64,000 nucleotides of DNA from Pengzhenrongella sicca (lineage in GTDB: Bacteria > Actinomycetota > Actinomycetes > Actinomycetales > Cellulomonadaceae). Under the pieces are notes generated by a model, which ran no database searches, was not told the DNA's origin, and saw nothing but the letters and a program-made list of their open reading frames with translations. The stretch is taken from NCBI RefSeq assembly GCF_017569225.1, contig NZ_CP071868.1, positions 2,418,001-2,482,000 of the forward strand. The letters run 5' to 3'. A program made the position numbers and the translations under genes. Of this stretch, positions 1 through 7,736 are shown piece by piece (the stretch's first letter is position 1; every line of letters begins with the position of its first letter).

Positions 1-841
1 GCGACCGGATCTTGGTCGTGTCGAAGATCATCGCGTGCGCCTTGTCGCCGAGCAGACCCGCGCCGATCTCGGGATCGGCCGCCGCGATCGCGTCCGAGGG
101 CACGTGGACCAGGCGCGCCTCGACGCCGGCTGCGGCCGCGAGGTCGCCGTAGATCGTGTTCCAGGTCGGCGCCTCGTGCGACGTGATGTGGAACGCCTCG
201 CCGATCGCCGTCGCCGCGCCGAGCAGCCCGACGAAGCCGACCGCGAAGTCGGTGGTGTGCGTGAGCGTCCACGGCGTGGTGCCGTCTCCGTGCACCACGA
301 CCTCGAGGCCCCGCCGCATCCGGTCCACGACGGTCCAGCCGCCGTCGCACGGGACCGTCGTGCGGTCGTAGGTGTGCGAGGGCCGCACGATCGTGATGGG
401 CGTCCCGCGGTCACGGTAGGCGCGCACGAGCAGGTCCTCGCAGGCGATCTTCTGCCGCGAGTACTCCCAGAACGGGTTGCGCAGCGGCGTCGACTCCACG
501 ATCGGCAGGTGCGTCGGCGGCGTCTGGTAGGCCGACGCCGAGCTGATGAACACGTACTGACCCGTGCGCCCGGCGAACAGGTCGAGGTCCTGCTGGACGT
601 GCTCCGGCGTGAACGCGACGAAGTCCGCGACCACGTCGAACGACTCGTCCCCCAGCGCCGCCCGGACGGCCGCGGCGTCCCGGACGTCGGCGTGCAGGAC
701 GCGCACCCCCGCGGGCACGGGACGGGCCGACGACGCACCGCGGGTCAGGAGGGTCAGCTCGATCCCCACGGCCCTGGCGCGGGCCGCGCACGCCGCGCTG
801 ATGACCCCGGTACCGCCGATGAACAAGACTGTGAGCGCCAC
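1..841 (-). CDS. NAD-dependent epimerase/dehydratase (extended SDR), 3' end off the window
   Basis: About 280 codons are visible; the C-terminus lies beyond the left edge. The GTG start at 841 follows a GAGGAGAAGG ribosome site six bases away. The N-terminal Rossmann strand reads TVLFIGGTGVIS (residues 4-15), giving the Gly-rich NAD(P)-binding turn. A Ser cluster at 100-102 and a YSRQK motif at 127-131 supply the SDR Ser/Tyr/Lys catalytic set. These features fit sugar-nucleotide or steroid-type epimerase/dehydratases; the substrate cannot be told from the sequence. The gene is divergent from the small ORF at 960, so the 118-base gap holds promoters for both. Confidence 0.9.
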   Translation of the reverse strand, partial: MALTVLFIGGTGVISAACAARARAVGIELTLLTRGASSARPVPAGVRVLHADVRDAAAVRAALGDESFDVVADFVAFTPEHVQQDLDLFAGRTGQYVFISSASAYQTPPTHLPIVESTPLRNPFWEYSRQKIACEDLLVRAYRDRGTPITIVRPSHTYDRTTVPCDGGWTVVDRMRRGLEVVVHGDGTTPWTLTHTTDFAVGFVGLLGAATAIGEAFHITSHEAPTWNTIYGDLAAAAGVEARLVHVPSDAIAAADPEIGAGLLGDKAHAMIFDTTKIRS

Positions 842-959
842 GGGTGACCTTCTCCTCGAACCTGCCGGTAGGGCGGGACCGCGCCCGACCGGGCCGCGCC
901 GCCGCCCTCACGGTAGCCGTGCCATGTACAGACCGCCGCCGCGGGTGCATCGTGGAGTG

Positions 960-1178
960 ATGGGAGAGGTCGTCGCACTGCCGCTGCGGCGGGCGAGCGT
1001 GCTGCCCGACGTCCGGGGAGACCGGCGCGCGCTCCAGGTCACGTGGCACGCGCAGGACGACGTGTTCGTCATCAGCCTCTGGCGGGCCGGGGAGTGCACC
1101 GGGAGCGTGCGCCTCGCCGCGGCAGACGCCGCGATCCTGGTCGGGGCGCTCGCCGACGGGCTCGCCGAGCGGGGCTGA
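960..1178 (+). CDS. Small conserved-looking hypothetical protein (72 aa)
   Basis: A 72-residue soluble protein with the pattern of a short beta-rich domain: a hydrophobic strand around QVTWHAQDDVFVISLW and an amphipathic C-terminal helix AADAAILVGALADGL. It has no signal peptide, membrane segment or cysteine motif. Third-position GC is high and the frame is clean. The ATG at 960 has a GGAG just upstream, but in-frame GTG (945) and ATG (924) starts are possible. It is convergent with the LiaF-like gene, five bases away. I do not recognise the family; similar short proteins sit beside unrelated genes in many actinobacteria, so no function is inferred. Confidence 0.65.
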   Translation: MGEVVALPLRRASVLPDVRGDRRALQVTWHAQDDVFVISLWRAGECTGSVRLAAADAAILVGALADGLAERG

Positions 1179-1183
1179 CCGGC

Positions 1184-1849
1184 TCAGTTCTTGATCTCGG
1201 CGCCGCCCATGATCGACGTGACGTGCACGTTCAGCTCGGGTGCGTGCGGGTCGACGGGCGCGATGGTCTTGTCGTCCCAGCCGCCGAGCACGGGCAGCCC
1301 GCTCACCCGGACGCGCCACGTCGGGGGCACCTTGATCTCGACGCCGCCCCACAGCACGAAGACGGCGATGTCGGCGCGGTCGGCGAGCCCGGCCTGGCGC
1401 AGGTCCACGGCGATGCCGCCCATGATCGCGCTGAGGCTGCCGCCGCGGAAGGCCTGCGACCGCGTCCGGCGCTCGGAGCCCCACCAGATCACTGCGGAGT
1501 TGATCACGTCGTCGTCGTCGCCGCGGGAGCCCAGCCGGGTGAGCAGCGTCAGGCCGACCAAGATGATCCCGATCGGCCAGAGCAGGTTCCACACGTTGAC
1601 GTCGATCAGGTCGAGCCGATCGAGCTGGAAGAACGCGCCGACAGCGATCACGAAGACCGGCCCGATCCAGGCGCGCGGCACCGCGAACAGCGCCACGAGG
1701 CCGATCGCGACGATCACGAGCGGCCAGTAGGTCGAGAACAGCTCGCCGAGGCTCACCTCGACCACGCCGAGCTGGCCGAGCAGCGCCGCGACACCGACGG
1801 CGACGACGAACGCGCCGAGCAGGGCCTGCGACAGGGGGCGACGATTCAT
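1184..1849 (-). CDS. LiaF/LiaI-like membrane protein
   Basis: A 221-residue protein with four closely spaced N-terminal membrane segments (about residues 10-27, 40-57, 61-78 and 86-104) and a soluble C-terminal half from about residue 115. The C-terminal half has the repeating SAIMGGIAVDL / FVLWGGVEIKVP / SIMGGAEIKN strands typical of the LiaF-like (DUF2154, cell-wall-active antibiotic response) beta-domain. In Firmicutes LiaF restrains the LiaRS envelope-stress system. No lia-type histidine kinase or response regulator is adjacent here, so its signalling partner is unknown. Start ATG at 1849; it is transcribed away from the aldo/keto reductase gene. Confidence 0.85.
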   Translation of the reverse strand: MNRRPLSQALLGAFVVAVGVAALLGQLGVVEVSLGELFSTYWPLVIVAIGLVALFAVPRAWIGPVFVIAVGAFFQLDRLDLIDVNVWNLLWPIGIILVGLTLLTRLGSRGDDDDVINSAVIWWGSERRTRSQAFRGGSLSAIMGGIAVDLRQAGLADRADIAVFVLWGGVEIKVPPTWRVRVSGLPVLGGWDDKTIAPVDPHAPELNVHVTSIMGGAEIKN

Positions 1850-1915
1850 GCGGCCACGGTAGCGGCGCCGGCGCCCCCCAGATGCCAGATCGGCTCCGGT
1901 CAGTAGGGTTGCAGC

Positions 1916-2938
1916 ATGCGCTACCGCACACTCGGGAACAGCGGGGCAGTCGTCTCCACCTACGCCCTCGGCACGATGACGTTCGGCGCCGAGGCCGACG
2001 AGCTGACGTCGCACGCCATCCTCGATGCGTTCGTGGGGGCCGGCGGGACGCTGGTCGACACGGCCGACGTCTACAGCGCGGGCACCTCGGAGCAGATCAT
2101 CGGCACCTGGCTGGCCGCCCACCCCGCCGAGCGCGAGCAGCTCGTGCTCGCGACGAAGGCGCGGTTCGCTATGGGCGCGGGGGGCAACGACCTCGGCACG
2201 TCGCGCCGGCACCTGGCGCGGGCGCTCGACGCGTCGCTCACCCGGCTCGGCGTCGAGCAGATCGACCTGTACCAGCTGCACGCGTGGGACGCGGTGACGC
2301 CGCTCGCCGAGACGCTCCGGTTCCTCGACGACGCGGTCCGCGGCGGCAAGATCGCCTACTACGGCTTCTCGAACTTTCTCGGCTGGCAGCTCACGAAGGC
2401 CGTGCACCTCGCCCGCGCGCTCGGATTCACGCCGCCAGTCACCCTGCAGCCGCAGTACAGCCTGCTCGTGCGGGAGATCGAGTCGGAGATCGTGCCCGCC
2501 GCCCTCGACGCGCAGGTCGGGCTGCTGCCGTGGTCCCCGCTCGCGGGCGGCTGGCTGACCGGCAAGTACCGGCGCGACACCGATCCGACCGGCGCGACCC
2601 GCCTCGGCGAGGACCCCGAGCGGGGCATGGAGGCCTGGGGGCCGCGCAATGCGCAGGAGCGCACCTGGCGCATCATCGACGCGGTCGTCGACGTCGCCGG
2701 CGCGCACGGCGTCAGCCCCGCCCAGGTGGCGCTGTCCTGGCTCGAGGCGCAGCCTGCGGTCACCGCCGTCATCCTGGGCGCGCGCACGGTCGAACAGCTC
2801 ACCGACAACCTCGGCGCGGTCGCCGTCGAGCTCGCGCCCGCCGAGCTGGACCGGCTCACCGAGGTCAGCGCGCCCGTCGTCGGCGACTACCCGTACGGCC
2901 CGGCCGGAGCCGACCAGCGCCACCGCGCCGTCGGCTGA
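1916..2938 (+). CDS. Aldo/keto reductase
   Basis: A 340-residue cytosolic NADPH-dependent oxidoreductase of the AKR superfamily, TIM-barrel fold. The catalytic tetrad is visible as D48 and Y53 (VDTADVY), K81 (ATKARF) and H122 (LYQLHAWD). The C-terminal part has the usual cofactor pocket strands (LLPWSPLAGG; then VILGARTVEQL with GARTVEQ as phosphate-binding loop). The sequence resembles the YajO/Tas-like AKR branch, which reduces carbonyls of unspecified substrates. The ATG at 1916 starts the conserved MRYRTLGNSG segment. The DksA-like gene begins 14 bases after the stop, so the two are probably cotranscribed. Confidence 0.92.
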   Translation: MRYRTLGNSGAVVSTYALGTMTFGAEADELTSHAILDAFVGAGGTLVDTADVYSAGTSEQIIGTWLAAHPAEREQLVLATKARFAMGAGGNDLGTSRRHLARALDASLTRLGVEQIDLYQLHAWDAVTPLAETLRFLDDAVRGGKIAYYGFSNFLGWQLTKAVHLARALGFTPPVTLQPQYSLLVREIESEIVPAALDAQVGLLPWSPLAGGWLTGKYRRDTDPTGATRLGEDPERGMEAWGPRNAQERTWRIIDAVVDVAGAHGVSPAQVALSWLEAQPAVTAVILGARTVEQLTDNLGAVAVELAPAELDRLTEVSAPVVGDYPYGPAGADQRHRAVG

Positions 2939-2952
2939 TCGCGACCCCGCCG

Positions 2953-3381
2953 ATGGCCGCGCCGCCGCCGGGTGCCGGGCCGGGCATCGAGCCGGGCGTC
3001 GGACCGCCGCTGGAATCTGAGGTGCCGCTGGGGGCCGAGCTGGCCGCCCGCCGTGACGACGCCGTGGCCGCGGTCGACGCCGGCGAACGCGACTTCGGCC
3101 GCCTCGTCGAGGCGGCCAGGTCGGTGTCCACCGACGACGAGCACGATCCCGAGGGCGTCGGCCTCGCGGTCGAGCGGGCGCTCGTCGTCGCCGCGCTCGA
3201 GCGCGCACGCGAGCGGGTCGCCCGGCTCGACGACGCGCTGGCCCGTCTCGCCGACGGCACGTACGGCCGGTGCGACACCTGCGGCGGCCAGATCGGCGCC
3301 GACCGGCTACGCGCCCTGCCGGCGACGACCACCTGCATCGGTTGCGCGAGCGCGATGGGCCGGCGGTCCCTCGGCGGCTGA
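2953..3381 (+). CDS. DksA/TraR-family C4 zinc-finger protein
   Basis: A 142-residue protein: a Pro/Gly-rich first 25 residues, a long charged coiled-coil-like helix pair (about 28-100), then a four-cysteine zinc finger with C107, C110, C128 and C131 (CDTC ... CIGC). This is the DksA/TraR architecture; DksA enters the secondary channel of RNA polymerase and modifies initiation together with ppGpp. Actinobacterial members are poorly studied, and RbpA/CarD usually dominate there, so the role is inferred from fold only. It follows the aldo/keto reductase by 14 bases. The ATG at 2953 is the first start after that stop codon; no strong ribosome site is seen. Confidence 0.88.
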   Translation: MAAPPPGAGPGIEPGVGPPLESEVPLGAELAARRDDAVAAVDAGERDFGRLVEAARSVSTDDEHDPEGVGLAVERALVVAALERARERVARLDDALARLADGTYGRCDTCGGQIGADRLRALPATTTCIGCASAMGRRSLGG

Positions 3382-3546
3382 GCGCTCGCAAAATGCCCGC
3401 TGTGTCCCTTGCGTTCCGCGGCCGGCTGGCGCAGGCTGAACAGGCGGTGCATGACACCGCAGTGGGTTCAGACTCGAGCTCCGCACTCTCTCGGACGGAT
3501 CGGCACACCGGCGCCGGACGAACGGACGACGTGATGGGGCTGGGAC

Positions 3547-3831
3547 ATGACTGAATCTTCCGCCGACGGGCCGATCATCCCCTGGAACTGGCAGAGCGGC
3601 GCGGCCTGCCAGAACAAGGACGAGACCCTCTTCTTCCACCCCCCGGGCGAACGCGGTTCGACCCGCCGCCGCCGGGACGCGCTCGCGAAGGCGATCTGCG
3701 CGACCTGCCCGGTGATCATGCAGTGCCGGGCCCAGGCACTCAAGGTGCGCGAGCCGTACGGTGTCTGGGGCGGCCTGTCCGAGCACGAGCGCGAGGCGCT
3801 GCTGCCTCCGCTGGTCCGCGACGCGATCTGA
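3547..3831 (+). CDS. WhiB-family iron-sulfur transcriptional regulator
   Basis: A 94-residue WhiB-like (Wbl) protein, a family restricted to Actinobacteria and their phages. The four [4Fe-4S] ligands are C21, C51, C54 and C60; the diagnostic GVWGG turn is at 72-76, and a basic C-terminal tail is short and rather acidic/neutral (SEHEREALLPPLVRDAI) compared with WhiB1/WhiB2. Wbl proteins bind region 4 of the primary sigma factor and modulate transcription in response to redox or NO. The ATG at 3547 is preceded by GGGGCTGGGAC. The gene is monocistronic, with a 165-base upstream gap. Which Wbl subclass it is cannot be settled by eye. Confidence 0.95.
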   Translation: MTESSADGPIIPWNWQSGAACQNKDETLFFHPPGERGSTRRRRDALAKAICATCPVIMQCRAQALKVREPYGVWGGLSEHEREALLPPLVRDAI

Positions 3832-3873
3832 CGGTCTGTACACCCGACTCCTTCGCGCCCGATCGGGCGGCGA

Positions 3874-4194
3874 TCAGCCGCGCGGGCGGACGTCCAGCTC
3901 CACCTCCAGCTCGGCGGCCAGCGAATTGGGCTCCCACGCACGCCGCTGCACGAGTCGCAGCGAGGCCGCGCCCGCCCGCAGCGCCTCGAAGCCGAGCACC
4001 CGCTCACCGCCGCTGCCCCGGGGCGTGGTCGCCGCCTCGGTCCGGTCCTCGACGAGCCGCAGGGCGGCGTCGTCGAACTCCGCGTGCCAGCGGTACCCCG
4101 TCGTCGCGTTCTCCGGCAGGCGCACGACGACCCGCTCGCCGACGGGAACGACCTGCCGTGCGGTGGAGGCGGTCGGCCGCAGCTCGAGCGTCAT
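3874..4194 (-). CDS. Chagasin-like inhibitor of papain-family proteases (I42)
   Basis: A 106-residue Ig-like beta-sandwich protein. The three inhibitory loops of family I42 are recognisable: ENATTGYRW (the NPTTG loop), RGSGGERVLGF (the GxGG loop) and QRRAWEPN (the RPW loop). Chagasin-type proteins block the active site of C1A cysteine peptidases. There is no signal peptide, so it should be cytosolic. The ATG at 4194 has GAGGGGAG about 12 bases upstream; an in-frame ATG at 4224 is less likely. It is encoded divergently, 119 bases from a papain-like peptidase that also lacks a signal peptide, which makes that enzyme the obvious target. Confidence 0.85.
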   Translation of the reverse strand: MTLELRPTASTARQVVPVGERVVVRLPENATTGYRWHAEFDDAALRLVEDRTEAATTPRGSGGERVLGFEALRAGAASLRLVQRRAWEPNSLAAELEVELDVRPRG

Positions 4195-4232
4195 GGTCGA
4201 GAACTCCCCTCGTGCGGGCGCCACCGTGGGGA

Positions 4233-4261
4233 TTGGCAGGCCCTGCGGCCGAGAGTACGCT
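4233..4261 (+). promoter_or_regulatory. Predicted sigma-70-type promoter for the papain-like peptidase
   Basis: TTGGCA (4233-4238) and TACGCT (4256-4261) are separated by 17 bases, a good match to actinobacterial primary-sigma promoters (TTGACA, TAnnnT). Transcription would start near 4268, about 45 bases before the peptidase ATG. It lies in the divergent gap shared with the chagasin-like gene. Confidence 0.6.
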
Positions 4262-4313
4262 CGCTCGCCGTCGGCAATGGTGCCGACGAGGTGCCTTCGC
4301 GAGGGGATGTCCG

Positions 4314-5084
4314 ATGGGAAATCGGGGACTCGTCGACAGTGGATTCGTCTATGAGAAGTACGAGGAGCGCCCGCACCCCGGGATGCGCCTCGGCCGCAAC
4401 CAGTGGCTCGACGGGCGCAGCCTGAGCTACATGGTCGAGAACGACGCCCGAGAGATGAGCGGCGCGCTCGACGACCAGCGCTGGGACCGCGTGCTCCCGA
4501 TCCTCGACCAGGGCCAGCTCGGGTCGTGCACCGGGAACGCCGGCGCGGGCGCGCTCGGCACGCAACCGTTCTACGACGCCGTCGGGCACGCCGTGCTCCC
4601 GGCCGGCGACGCGGCTGCCGCGCAGGCGTTCGCCGTCCAGCTGTACGCCGACGCCACCGTCGCCGACGGGTACAGCGGGACGTACCCGCCCGACGACACG
4701 GGCTCGTCCGGCCTCGCGGTCTGCAAGGTGCTCAAGAGCCGCGGCGTCATCGCGGGCTACCGGTGGGCCCGCTCGCCGTACGGCCTGCTCCGCCTGCTGC
4801 AGAAGGGCCCGGTGCTCCAGGGCATGCCCTGGTACACGGCCTTCTTCGAGCCGGACGCCGACGGCTTCATCGACGCCGACCCCGCCTGGCCGGGGAGCGG
4901 CATCTCGGGCGGGCACGAGGTCGAGGCGGTCGGCGTCGAGATCGACTCGGCAGACGCGTTCAGCAGCGCGCTCATCTACGCCAACAGCTGGGGCACCGGC
5001 TGGGGCGACGCGGGGTACTTCCGGATGCGGCTGCGGACGTACGAGCGGCTGACCGGCGTCGACCTCAAGCAGTTCGTGGTTTAG
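4314..5084 (+). CDS. Papain-like C1 family cysteine peptidase (cytosolic)
   Basis: A 256-residue C1-type peptidase. The oxyanion Gln and catalytic Cys are in DQGQLGSCTGN (Q66, C72), the catalytic His in SGGHEVEAVG (H201) and the Asn in YANSWGTGWGDAGYF (N224), in the order and spacing of papain. There is no signal peptide and no inhibitory propeptide; only about 60 residues precede the Gln. Such leaderless C1 peptidases occur in actinobacteria and phages with unknown substrates. The ATG at 4314 follows GAGGGGATGTCCG. The divergent neighbour encodes a chagasin-like inhibitor, suggesting an enzyme/inhibitor pair rather than a secreted digestive protease. Confidence 0.9.
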   Translation: MGNRGLVDSGFVYEKYEERPHPGMRLGRNQWLDGRSLSYMVENDAREMSGALDDQRWDRVLPILDQGQLGSCTGNAGAGALGTQPFYDAVGHAVLPAGDAAAAQAFAVQLYADATVADGYSGTYPPDDTGSSGLAVCKVLKSRGVIAGYRWARSPYGLLRLLQKGPVLQGMPWYTAFFEPDADGFIDADPAWPGSGISGGHEVEAVGVEIDSADAFSSALIYANSWGTGWGDAGYFRMRLRTYERLTGVDLKQFVV

Positions 5085-5091
5085 GGCACAC

Positions 5092-5520
5092 TTAGCGCCC
5101 GCTTCCCGGACTCGGTCGGTGCATGGACGCGGCTGGCACGTCGGCGTGGCGGTGGTTGTCGCCCGAGAAGGCGACGCCGGTCGAGCCCTGCACCGCGCCG
5201 AAGCCGAACACCGCAACCACCACGAGTGCCGACATCGCCGCGCGCGTCAGCCATCTGTAGCGGCGCCCGATGGTCAGGGCGACGGCGACGGTCACGACGT
5301 AGCTCACCGCCAGGGCAATCGTCCACGTGACCCCGGCGGACTGCCGGTCCGCGGCGGTGCAGCCGACCGGAGCGGGATACACCGCTGGGCACACCGCCTC
5401 CATCGGGACGGCCACCCACCAGATTGCCGCGCAGGCCGCGACGGAGACGATGGTCGCGGCAGTCACCGCACGCCTCGCCGACGTCTCGGGCCTCACTGCC
5501 GAGGTGCTGGCACCGGTCAT
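5092..5520 (-). CDS. Hypothetical membrane protein with three membrane segments
   Basis: A 142-residue protein with hydrophobic segments at about residues 20-40, 75-98 and 108-126 separated by short loops; the first loop has two Cys (EAVCPAVYPAPVGCTAADR) that could form an extracytoplasmic disulfide. I do not recognise a family. The ATG at 5520 was chosen because it starts just before a typical short polar N-terminus; an upstream in-frame start at 5580 would add 20 unremarkable residues. It converges on the peptidase gene with a seven-base gap between stops. Base composition is slightly less GC-rich than the genes to the left. Confidence 0.6.
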   Translation of the reverse strand: MTGASTSAVRPETSARRAVTAATIVSVAACAAIWWVAVPMEAVCPAVYPAPVGCTAADRQSAGVTWTIALAVSYVVTVAVALTIGRRYRWLTRAAMSALVVVAVFGFGAVQGSTGVAFSGDNHRHADVPAASMHRPSPGSGR

Positions 5521-5720
5521 GCCGCCAGAGGCTACCCAGCGGGGCGCCACAGGCGCCGGCAATCGTGGCCACGACGACACCTGCGTTGAGGTGTGGTGAC
5601 GGGACGCGGGTAGCGTCCGTTGACCATGAGCGCACGTCGGTCGACGCCGCCCGGCCCCTCCCGACGCCGCCCGGCCCCGCGACGCCGCCGGTCGGCTACG
5701 GACAGCAGTTCATCCGCGAC

Positions 5721-5852
5721 ATGGGTCAGGGCCTGGCCGAGATTGCGGTGCCGGGCATCGCGGTCCTCGTGGTCGTCGGTGGGCTCGGGCTGCTCGGCTA
5801 CGCGCTCGCCGATGGTGTCGGGCTCGCGGTCGACGTCGTCCGCCACCGCTGA
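5721..5852 (+). CDS. Possible small single-span membrane protein (uncertain)
   Basis: The frame ending at 5852 encodes a convincing hydrophobic helix (EIAVPGIAVLVVVGGLGLLGY) followed by a short amphipathic tail, with high third-position GC. Upstream in the same frame lies a Pro-rich stretch (RPLPTPPGPATPPVGYG) from about 5650, but it has no start codon, so either the gene starts at ATG 5721 (43 aa) or an indel separates it from the ATG at 5626 in another frame. The opposite strand also has an open frame (5532-5957) whose first 45 residues look protein-like. Only one of the two can be real; I lean to this one because of the membrane helix. Confidence 0.35.
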   Translation: MGQGLAEIAVPGIAVLVVVGGLGLLGYALADGVGLAVDVVRHR

Positions 5853-6002
5853 CGCCGTCTCCAGGGCGTCGCATACCGACCGCAGCTGGGCGGGGTTGAG
5901 CCGCGAACAATCGGGAGGCGTGACCGTGATGGCACGGCATAGCATCGGGTCGACCACTTACCTGACGGCTGACAACTCCTACCAGCTCGGGAAAGCTCGG
6001 CC

Positions 6003-6386
6003 GTGCCTGTGCACCAGCCTGACCAACACGCAGACCCTGCTGGCTCGGGCGTGAGTGCGGGGCGCGGGCAGACCCCGTTGCTCACAGCCCTGGGCGTGAA
6101 CTTGCTCTTGGGAATCCCAGGTGTCGTTCCAATCTGGATCTTGTGGTTCCTCGCCGCGAATTGGCCGCTCGCGGCCGTGGGCTGGACGCAGACGGAACCG
6201 ACGGAGAACGACGGCACGGGGCCGTGGCTCCTGATCGGGGGACCGGTGGTGGCGCTTTTCGCGCTGGTCTGGTGGCTCGTCAACCGCGACCTGCGCCGCC
6301 GAGTAGCACTGGCCCCTTGGCAGTACTGGCTCGTGAGCGCATTGGCGACGCTCTTGCCAACGCTCGTTCTTGTGCTCGTTCTATGA
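6003..6386 (+). CDS. Hypothetical membrane protein with three membrane segments
   Basis: A 127-residue protein with three hydrophobic segments: about residues 26-55 (rich in Ile/Trp/Phe), 73-93 (WLLIGGPVVALFALVWWL) and 106-127, the last ending the protein. Start taken as the GTG at 6003, although no clear ribosome site is present and a GTG at 6051 would remove the polar first 16 residues. I recognise no family. It belongs to a run of small membrane or lipoprotein genes between 5.1 and 7.7 kb that is less GC-biased than its surroundings and may be an accessory patch. Confidence 0.65.
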   Translation: MPVHQPDQHADPAGSGVSAGRGQTPLLTALGVNLLLGIPGVVPIWILWFLAANWPLAAVGWTQTEPTENDGTGPWLLIGGPVVALFALVWWLVNRDLRRRVALAPWQYWLVSALATLLPTLVLVLVL

Positions 6387-6812
6387 GACGCCTCGAGCCT
6401 GATTGTGCTGTGCTGGCCCCTTGAGATTCAGTCTCGAAATCGACGTTTCCTACGATGGGCAGCACCGGGCCTACGCGCGGTCACACGTCGTCGCGGACGA
6501 GCAACCGGCGGTCCCGTAGGCGAGCGCCCGCCGGTTCACTCTCGCTCAGCGCCGATCGCGTCGGCGCCTACGGTGCTGACGTCTCAATTCGACGCAGGCG
6601 TCCAAGATCTGTCTTCTCGGCGCTTCTCATCCGCGGGGCCAACCGTCGAAAGCACGAGTGCGGCGGCCGGAGGAACGGCCGACGGCCGCTGACCCGGCCT
6701 TTCGACATGTTCGGGACGGGCTCGCGTCTATTGTGAGGCCAACGCTGTGCTCGTGGAACTCAGGAGGTGCAGTGCACCCCGCTCTCACATCCACCGACGG
6801 CGGTTCGAGACC
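6387..6812 (+). other. Intergenic stretch without a recognisable gene
   Basis: Roughly 425 bases. Open frames exist here on the plus strand (6405-6692 and 6455-6736) but both translate to Ser/Arg-rich low-information sequence with no codon bias, so I do not call them. No hairpin terminator or clear promoter stands out; the lipoprotein promoter must lie somewhere in the right-hand part. Confidence 0.5.
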
Positions 6813-7274
6813 GTGAGTCCGAGGACTCCGCACCGGGGCGCTCTCGTCGTCGGAGCGATCACACTGTTGCTCGTCCTGGCGGGCTGCGGCAGCAAGTCAA
6901 CGGCGGCCCCGCTCGAGACCCCGCCGCCTGACGCCACCCCGGAGGAGGTCGTGGGCGCTTACATCGAGGCGATCAACGCAGAGGATCCATCGACGCTCGC
7001 GGCGATCGCGACCCCTGATCTTGCTCAATCCACCATCGACGGCTGGTTCGGCACAACCATCGAAGAGGTGCAGATCGACGCGGCCCTCGACGGAACACAA
7101 CTGGCCATCGGCACGGAGTACGAGGCGCAGGACAACGCCTGGGTCCACATCGACGCGGTGTTTCATCACACCGACGGGTCCCTACCTGAGGGCGAGCTCA
7201 CCGGATGGGGCTACTACCTCACCAGGGACGAACCCTCGTCGAGCTGGTACATCTGGACCCAGGGATCGTCGTAG
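6813..7274 (+). CDS. Putative lipoprotein
   Basis: A 153-residue secreted lipoprotein. After the GTG at 6813 comes a basic n-region (SPRTPHR), a hydrophobic core (ALVVGAITLLLVL) and the lipobox LAGC, so the lipid-anchored Cys is about residue 26. The mature part starts with a Ser/Thr/Pro linker and then a compact domain with the sequence EEVVGAYIEAINAEDPSTLAAI, reminiscent of NTF2-like or DUF4878-type folds in which an N-terminal helix pair is followed by a curved sheet. I cannot assign a function. The stop codon overlaps by TAGTG with a GTG that would be the natural start of the DUF2809 gene. Confidence 0.8.
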   Translation: MSPRTPHRGALVVGAITLLLVLAGCGSKSTAAPLETPPPDATPEEVVGAYIEAINAEDPSTLAAIATPDLAQSTIDGWFGTTIEEVQIDAALDGTQLAIGTEYEAQDNAWVHIDAVFHHTDGSLPEGELTGWGYYLTRDEPSSSWYIWTQGSS

Positions 7275-7290
7275 TGCGACACCCTCGACC

Positions 7291-7680
7291 ATTGCGCCGC
7301 CACGGCGATACCAACTCATCGCTGCGGCCGCGACGGTCGTCGTCGCGGGCCTGCTGGTGACATACCTCGGTCACGGCTCGATCTCCAGCGCGATCGGGGA
7401 CGGCCTGTACGCGGCGCTGATCTACCTGCTCGTCGCGTTCGCCACGCCACGCTCGCGCACCCGCTTGGTCGCGGCGATCGCGCTCGGACTGTGCGTCGCC
7501 GTCGAGCTCATGCAGCTCACCGGAGCTTCCGCCGCCGTGGTCCAGTGGTGGGGACCAGCGCACTACCTGCTCGGGACCACCTTCGAGCTCGTGGACCTCG
7601 CGGCGTACACAGCTGGAGTCGCAGTCACGGCGCTCGTCGACCGAGGACGCTCCACGCAGGCGCTGACCACGACGAGCTAG
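7291..7680 (+). CDS. DUF2809 family membrane protein, start unresolved
   Basis: The frame to 7680 encodes four or five membrane helices and matches the DUF2809 pattern: GDGLYAALIYLLVAF (family GDaLWa), then a helix ending VELMQLTG, then LLGTTFELVDLAAYTAGV (family LG..F...Dl..Y..G). The function of DUF2809 is unknown. The 5' end is odd: this frame has no ATG, GTG or TTG near the expected N-terminus. The first rare candidate is ATT at 7291, while a well-placed GTG at 7274, overlapping the lipoprotein stop, is in another frame. A one-base deletion (real or a sequencing error) between about 7277 and 7315 would explain this. Confidence 0.7.
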   Translation: MAPPRRYQLIAAAATVVVAGLLVTYLGHGSISSAIGDGLYAALIYLLVAFATPRSRTRLVAAIALGLCVAVELMQLTGASAAVVQWWGPAHYLLGTTFELVDLAAYTAGVAVTALVDRGRSTQALTTTS

Positions 7681-7736
7681 GACGCCCGCGCCAAGCGCTA
7701 CGTCGGGTACAACTCCGCCCGGGCCCTCCGTCCCGC

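Noticed and set aside
1184-3508. 774-codon open frame on the minus strand that includes the LiaF-like gene
   Set aside because: Only the last 221 residues (from ATG 1849) are family-like; the rest is complement of the aldo/keto reductase and DksA-like genes.
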